DNA from: Bacillota bacterium
Lineage (GTDB): Bacteria; Bacillota_A; Clostridia; Peptostreptococcales; Anaerovoracaceae
Reading direction: 5' to 3'
NCBI GenBank assembly: GCA_017556895.1
Contig: JAFYLX010000036.1
Location: 1 to 8,826, forward strand
Length of the DNA: 8,826 nt
Shown here piece by piece: positions 4,711-8,826 of the stretch. A program made the position numbers and the translations under genes. The notes below the pieces were generated by a model. That model had not been told where the DNA came from. It saw only the letters and a list, made by a program, of their open reading frames with translations, and searched no databases. Positions within the stretch are counted from its first letter, which is position 1. Every line of letters begins with the position of its first letter.

Positions 4711-7700
4711 ATGAGATTAGGAATTGACGTAGGGTCAACAACAGTAAAATTAATATTACTGGACAAATTTGACAAAATTGTATACGAAAAGTACGAACGA
4801 CATATGTCTAGCGTTTTTGAAAAAGTAAAAGAGCTATTAGGTGAAATGCTAAAGACAATTGGAAACATTGACCTTAAGTGTGTAATTACAGGATCTGGTG
4901 GTCTTGCACTTTCCGAAAAGATTGGTGCAAGATTTGAACAGGAAGTAATTACATGCTCTCTAGCAGTAGAAAAGCTTATTCCAGAGACGGATGTAGCTAT
5001 TGAACTTGGTGGAGAAGACGCTAAGATTACATATTTCGGAAGTGCTATCGAGCAGAGAATGAACGGTACTTGTGCCGGTGGTACAGGCGCTTTCATTGAC
5101 CAGATGGCTATCTTATTAAATACTGATAGTAATGGATTAAACGAAGCCGCAAAAGATTATAAGGTTATCTATCCGATAGCTGCTAGATGTGGTGTATTTG
5201 CTAAAACCGACATACAGCCTCTTATCAATGAAGGTGCACCAATTGAAAACCTAGCTGCTTCTATTTTCCAGGCCGTTGTAAATCAGACGATTGGCGGCCT
5301 TGCTTGCGGTAGAAAGATTAGAGGCAATGTAGCCTTTTTAGGCGGTCCATTAACATACATGTCAGAGCTTCGTAAACGTTTCATTGAGACTTTAGAGCTT
5401 GAAGAGGATGAAATTATTTTCCCAGAAAATTCAAAGTATTTCGTGGCTATGGGTGCTGCTTTTATGGCAGACAAGTGCGACTACGTTAAGTTAGACACTT
5501 TGTTAGACAAAATCAGCGGTGTAGATACTGCATCAACTGCAAGTGCTAAGAGAATCGAGCCTTTATTTAAAGATGAAGCTGAATATATCCAATTTAAGGA
5601 AAGACATGCAAAGGCTAAGATAACAAGAGGGGATTTAGCTGCTGCTAAAGGTCCTGTTTTCCTTGGTATCGATGCCGGATCAACTACTACAAAAGCAGCT
5701 CTTATAGATAAAGATAAAAATCTAATCTACAGCTTCTACAGAGGAAACGAAGGCAATCCGCTTGAAGCTACTAAAACTATGTTAGAAGAGTTATATTCAA
5801 GCCTTCCGGCAGATGCATACATTGCTAAATCCACTGTAACTGGATATGGTGAAGGTCTGATTCAGGCTGGTTTCAAGGCTGATTACGGCATTATTGAGAC
5901 TATGGCTCACTACAAAGCAGCAGAAGAATTCCTTCCTGGCGTAGATTTTATCTTGGATATCGGTGGCCAGGATATGAAGTGTATGAAGATTAAGGATAAT
6001 GCAATCTACAGCATTATGCTTAACGAAGCATGTTCTTCAGGTTGCGGTTCATTCATCGAAACATACGCAAAATCAGTAGATATGTCTGTTGAAGACTTTG
6101 CAAAAATAGGCCTTGAGGCAAAGAATCCTGTAGATCTTGGTACTAGATGTACTGTGTTTATGAACTCAATGGTTAAACAGGCTCAGAAGGAAGGAGCAAC
6201 TGTAGGTGATATCGCTGCAGGATTATCTTATTCTGTAATTAAGAATGCTTTATATAAAGTTATTAAACTAAGAAATGCTGATGAAACTGGAGATAAAGTA
6301 GTTGTTCAAGGCGGTACTTTCTATAATGAATCCGTATTAAGAGCAATCGAAAAAGTTCTTGGCAAAGAAGTTGTTAGACCTGAGATTTCAGGTATCATGG
6401 GCGCCTTTGGCTGTGCTTTAAATTCACTTTCCAACTGGAAAGAGAATGAAAAATCAGCTATTTCAAGCCTTGAAGAACTTGAAGAATTTACATCTGGAAC
6501 TTCCAACGCAAGATGCAGAGGATGTGAAAACCAGTGCATGCTTACAATTACTCGTTTTGCTGATGGCCAGAGATATACTACCGGTAACAGATGTGAAAAG
6601 GGTGCCGGTAAGCAAGATGTTAACAATGATTTACCAGACTTATATGAATATAAGCTGAATAGACTATTTAGATACAAGGAAGTATTCGAAAAAGACGCTA
6701 GAAGAGGACACGTTGCTATTCCAAGAGTACTGAATATGTACGAGAACTATCCTTTCTGGTATACATTCTTTACAAAGCTCGGATTTAAGGTGGTATTATC
6801 ACCAAACTCTTCAAAAGAATTATACGAAAGAGGCATTGATTCTATCTCTTCTGATACTGCATGTTATCCTGCAAAGCTAGTTCATGGTCATATCGAAACA
6901 CTAGTTGATATGGGCGAAAAGTATATTTTCTACCCATGTATTAATCATGAACAGGTTGAAGATGAAAATGCTCCTAACCATTATAACTGTCCAATTGTAG
7001 CTACATACCCTGAAGTAATCGCAAACAATATGAACGAATTATTCGAAGAAAAGGGAGTTACATTTGTTCATCCTTTCTTGCCATATCATGATGACAAGAG
7101 ACTTGCTATTCGTCTAGCAGAAGAATTAAAGGATAAGGGCGTAACGGAATCTGAGTGCAAAGAAGCTGTTTTAGCTGCTAGAGCAGAACAAAATAAGTTT
7201 AAGGAAGACATTAGAAAAGAAGGCGAAAGAGCTTTAGAATATATCGTAAAGAATAATAAAAAGGCTATCGTTCTTTCCGGTAGACCTTATCATCTTGATA
7301 AGGAAATCAACCATGGTATTAATAAGATGATTACAACATATGATATGGCTGTTCTGTCCGAAGACTCTATCTGTCATTTAGCAGAACTACCTAGACCGAT
7401 TAGAGTTTTAGACCAGTGGACATATCATTCAAGATTATATAAGGCAGCCAATTTTGTAAGCAAAAGAGATGACATTGAGCTTGTTCAGTTAAACTCATTT
7501 GGATGCGGTGTAGATGCTGTAACTACAGATCAGGTTGAAGAAATCCTTGATGCAAGCAAAAAGCTATATACTGTTTTGAAGATTGACGAAGGTACTAACC
7601 TAGGCGCTGCTAGAATTAGAATTCGTTCTCTTAAGGCTGCGATCGAAGAAAGAACTAAAAATGGAGTAAAGGCAGAATATGCTCTAAAACCATACGAAAG

Positions 7701-8826
7701 AAAGCTATTTACGGAAGACATGAAGAAGGAAGGTTATACTATCATTATTCCTCAGATGTCACCAATTCATTTCCAATATATAGAAGCAGTTCTTAGAGAA
7801 AGTGGATATAACGCAGTACTTTTACCAGAAGCTGATAAGAATGCTATCGACGAAGGTTTAAAATATGTCAATAACGATGCTTGTTATCCAACTTTAGTTA
7901 CACTTGGTTCAATGATCAGCGAATTGAAATCAGGTAAACATGATCTAAATAAGACAGCATTAATTATGTCCCAGACTGGTGGTGGATGTAGAGCTAGTAA
8001 CTATATTCCGCTTCTAAGAAAAGCACTTAAGGACCTTGGAATGGAACAGATTCCTGTAATTTCATTTAACATTGTTGGACTTGAGGCTAACCCTGGATTT
8101 AAACTAGATTTAAGTACGGGTAAGAGACTTATCATGGCGGCAATGTATGGTGACTTATTCCAGAGAGTGCTTTACGCTACAAGACCTTACGAAGTGGTTC
8201 CTGGAAGCGCAGAAGCCATCATGAAAAAATACGAAAGCGCTATAATGCAGAATTGCAAAGATGGAAAACTTTCCACTTACAAAAAACTGATGAAAGAAAT
8301 CGTTGACGAATATGATAAACTTCCATTGATCGACATTAAGAAGCCTAAAGTTGGTGTTGTTGGAGAGATTTTAGTTAAGTATCATCCGGACGCTAATAAC
8401 AATATAGTTGATATTATAGAAAGAGAAGGCGGAGAAGCTGTTGTTTTAGACCTTGTGGACTTCTTCTTATACGGCATGTACAACAAAAAGTTTAACTACG
8501 AAAAACTTGCTGGTACATATAAGGATTACAAGTTTAATCAGGCGGCAATTGCCTTAATCGAATGGTTCAGAAAGCCTTTAAGACAGGCGCTAAGAGCTAG
8601 TAAGAGATTCGAAGAACCTTCACATATTGAACATACTGCACATGAGGCATCTAGCATCGCTTCAATCGGTAACCAGTGTGGTGAAGGATGGCTTTTAACT
8701 GGTGAAATGATAGAACTTATCAAGTCAGGCGCAACTAATATTGCATGTCTTCAGCCATTTGCATGTTTACCTAACCATGTAACGGGCAAAGGTATGATGA
8801 AGCCTCTACGCGAAATGTATCCTGAG
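4711..8826 (+). CDS. Giant acyl-CoA dehydratase activase/DUF2229-type fusion protein (3' partial)
   Basis: The frame is open for 1372 codons to the window edge; relatives are about 1400-1430 residues, so only a short tail is missing. An in-frame TGA at 4705-4707 makes the ATG at 4711 the first possible start; the ribosome binding site is weak (AAGAAG). Two ASKHA ATPase modules of the BadF/BcrA/HgdC type come first. Module 1 has LGIDVGSTT at 3-11, ELGGED at 98-103, C121, C160 and LGGP at 210-213. Module 2 has LGIDAGSTT at 318-326, DIGGQD at 416-421, C441, C480 and QGGTF at 533-537. A CX2CX3CX18C motif (C602, C605, C609, C628) follows. HgdB-like/DUF2229 segments then carry DTACYP (C718), YPCINHE (C743), GRPYH (857-861), NDACYP (C1058), TGGGCR (C1093) and CLQPFACLP (C1346, C1352). 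HgdC-type activases hydrolyse ATP to push an electron into a dehydratase cluster. Here activator and acceptor seem fused; the substrate is unknown, so a 2-hydroxyglutaryl-CoA dehydratase role should not be assumed. Confidence 0.93.
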   Translation, partial: MRLGIDVGSTTVKLILLDKFDKIVYEKYERHMSSVFEKVKELLGEMLKTIGNIDLKCVITGSGGLALSEKIGARFEQEVITCSLAVEKLIPETDVAIELGGEDAKITYFGSAIEQRMNGTCAGGTGAFIDQMAILLNTDSNGLNEAAKDYKVIYPIAARCGVFAKTDIQPLINEGAPIENLAASIFQAVVNQTIGGLACGRKIRGNVAFLGGPLTYMSELRKRFIETLELEEDEIIFPENSKYFVAMGAAFMADKCDYVKLDTLLDKISGVDTASTASAKRIEPLFKDEAEYIQFKERHAKAKITRGDLAAAKGPVFLGIDAGSTTTKAALIDKDKNLIYSFYRGNEGNPLEATKTMLEELYSSLPADAYIAKSTVTGYGEGLIQAGFKADYGIIETMAHYKAAEEFLPGVDFILDIGGQDMKCMKIKDNAIYSIMLNEACSSGCGSFIETYAKSVDMSVEDFAKIGLEAKNPVDLGTRCTVFMNSMVKQAQKEGATVGDIAAGLSYSVIKNALYKVIKLRNADETGDKVVVQGGTFYNESVLRAIEKVLGKEVVRPEISGIMGAFGCALNSLSNWKENEKSAISSLEELEEFTSGTSNARCRGCENQCMLTITRFADGQRYTTGNRCEKGAGKQDVNNDLPDLYEYKLNRLFRYKEVFEKDARRGHVAIPRVLNMYENYPFWYTFFTKLGFKVVLSPNSSKELYERGIDSISSDTACYPAKLVHGHIETLVDMGEKYIFYPCINHEQVEDENAPNHYNCPIVATYPEVIANNMNELFEEKGVTFVHPFLPYHDDKRLAIRLAEELKDKGVTESECKEAVLAARAEQNKFKEDIRKEGERALEYIVKNNKKAIVLSGRPYHLDKEINHGINKMITTYDMAVLSEDSICHLAELPRPIRVLDQWTYHSRLYKAANFVSKRDDIELVQLNSFGCGVDAVTTDQVEEILDASKKLYTVLKIDEGTNLGAARIRIRSLKAAIEERTKNGVKAEYALKPYERKLFTEDMKKEGYTIIIPQMSPIHFQYIEAVLRESGYNAVLLPEADKNAIDEGLKYVNNDACYPTLVTLGSMISELKSGKHDLNKTALIMSQTGGGCRASNYIPLLRKALKDLGMEQIPVISFNIVGLEANPGFKLDLSTGKRLIMAAMYGDLFQRVLYATRPYEVVPGSAEAIMKKYESAIMQNCKDGKLSTYKKLMKEIVDEYDKLPLIDIKKPKVGVVGEILVKYHPDANNNIVDIIEREGGEAVVLDLVDFFLYGMYNKKFNYEKLAGTYKDYKFNQAAIALIEWFRKPLRQALRASKRFEEPSHIEHTAHEASSIASIGNQCGEGWLLTGEMIELIKSGATNIACLQPFACLPNHVTGKGMMKPLREMYPE

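Noticed and set aside
4677..8723. Several 61-139 codon frames on either strand within the giant activase gene
   Set aside because: The long + frame from 4711 is continuous and carries conserved motifs throughout, so these are shadows.
4711..8826. A frameshift or gene fusion artefact in the giant frame
   Set aside because: Motifs from the first ATPase module to the CLQPFACLP segment lie in order in one uninterrupted frame, and this architecture is known for the family.

Overview
The window reads as chromosomal DNA of a low-GC, Gram-positive anaerobe, most likely a member of the Clostridia. The grounds are AT-rich composition, strong AGGAGG-type ribosome binding sites, sigma-A-like promoters, and a giant oxygen-sensitive type of acyl-CoA dehydratase activase characteristic of strict anaerobes. 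No insertion sequence, phage gene, tRNA, rRNA or CRISPR array is visible. I cannot name the genus.

Layout. (1) 1-347: the 3' end of a small or truncated membrane protein gene on +, closed by an intrinsic terminator whose stem contains the stop codon. (2) 348-690: a non-coding stretch between two converging genes. It holds an unusual series of four ~37-bp elements, each flanked by TTCTCC and GGAGAA, followed by the prfC terminator. (3) 691-2283 (-): prfC, peptide chain release factor 3, complete. (4) 2284-2466: a divergent promoter region with two back-to-back sigma-A-like promoters whose -35 boxes interleave, plus a small terminator-like hairpin in the leader of the right-hand gene. (5) 2467-3834 (+): a complete MATE-family multidrug/cation antiporter. 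(6) 3835-3930: a convergent intergenic region that is nearly all one large imperfect inverted repeat, with a perfect 14-bp bidirectional terminator at its centre. (7) 3931-4482 (-): a cysteine-cluster protein of the YkgJ type, possibly expressed from a leaderless transcript. (8) 4483-4710: a divergent control region. (9) 4711-8826 (+): a very large acyl-CoA dehydratase activase/DUF2229-type protein. It is open through all 1372 codons to the window edge, and only its C-terminal tail is missing.

How the genes relate. Each gene appears to be its own transcription unit: every junction is convergent with a terminator or divergent with promoters. There is therefore no operon from which to infer a shared pathway. 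RF3 is translational housekeeping and MATE is export. The giant protein combines two ASKHA ATPase modules with HgdB-like segments and is probably an ATP-driven, iron-sulfur electron-transfer enzyme of unknown substrate. The least explained items are the 374-627 repeat series and the giant two-module activase.
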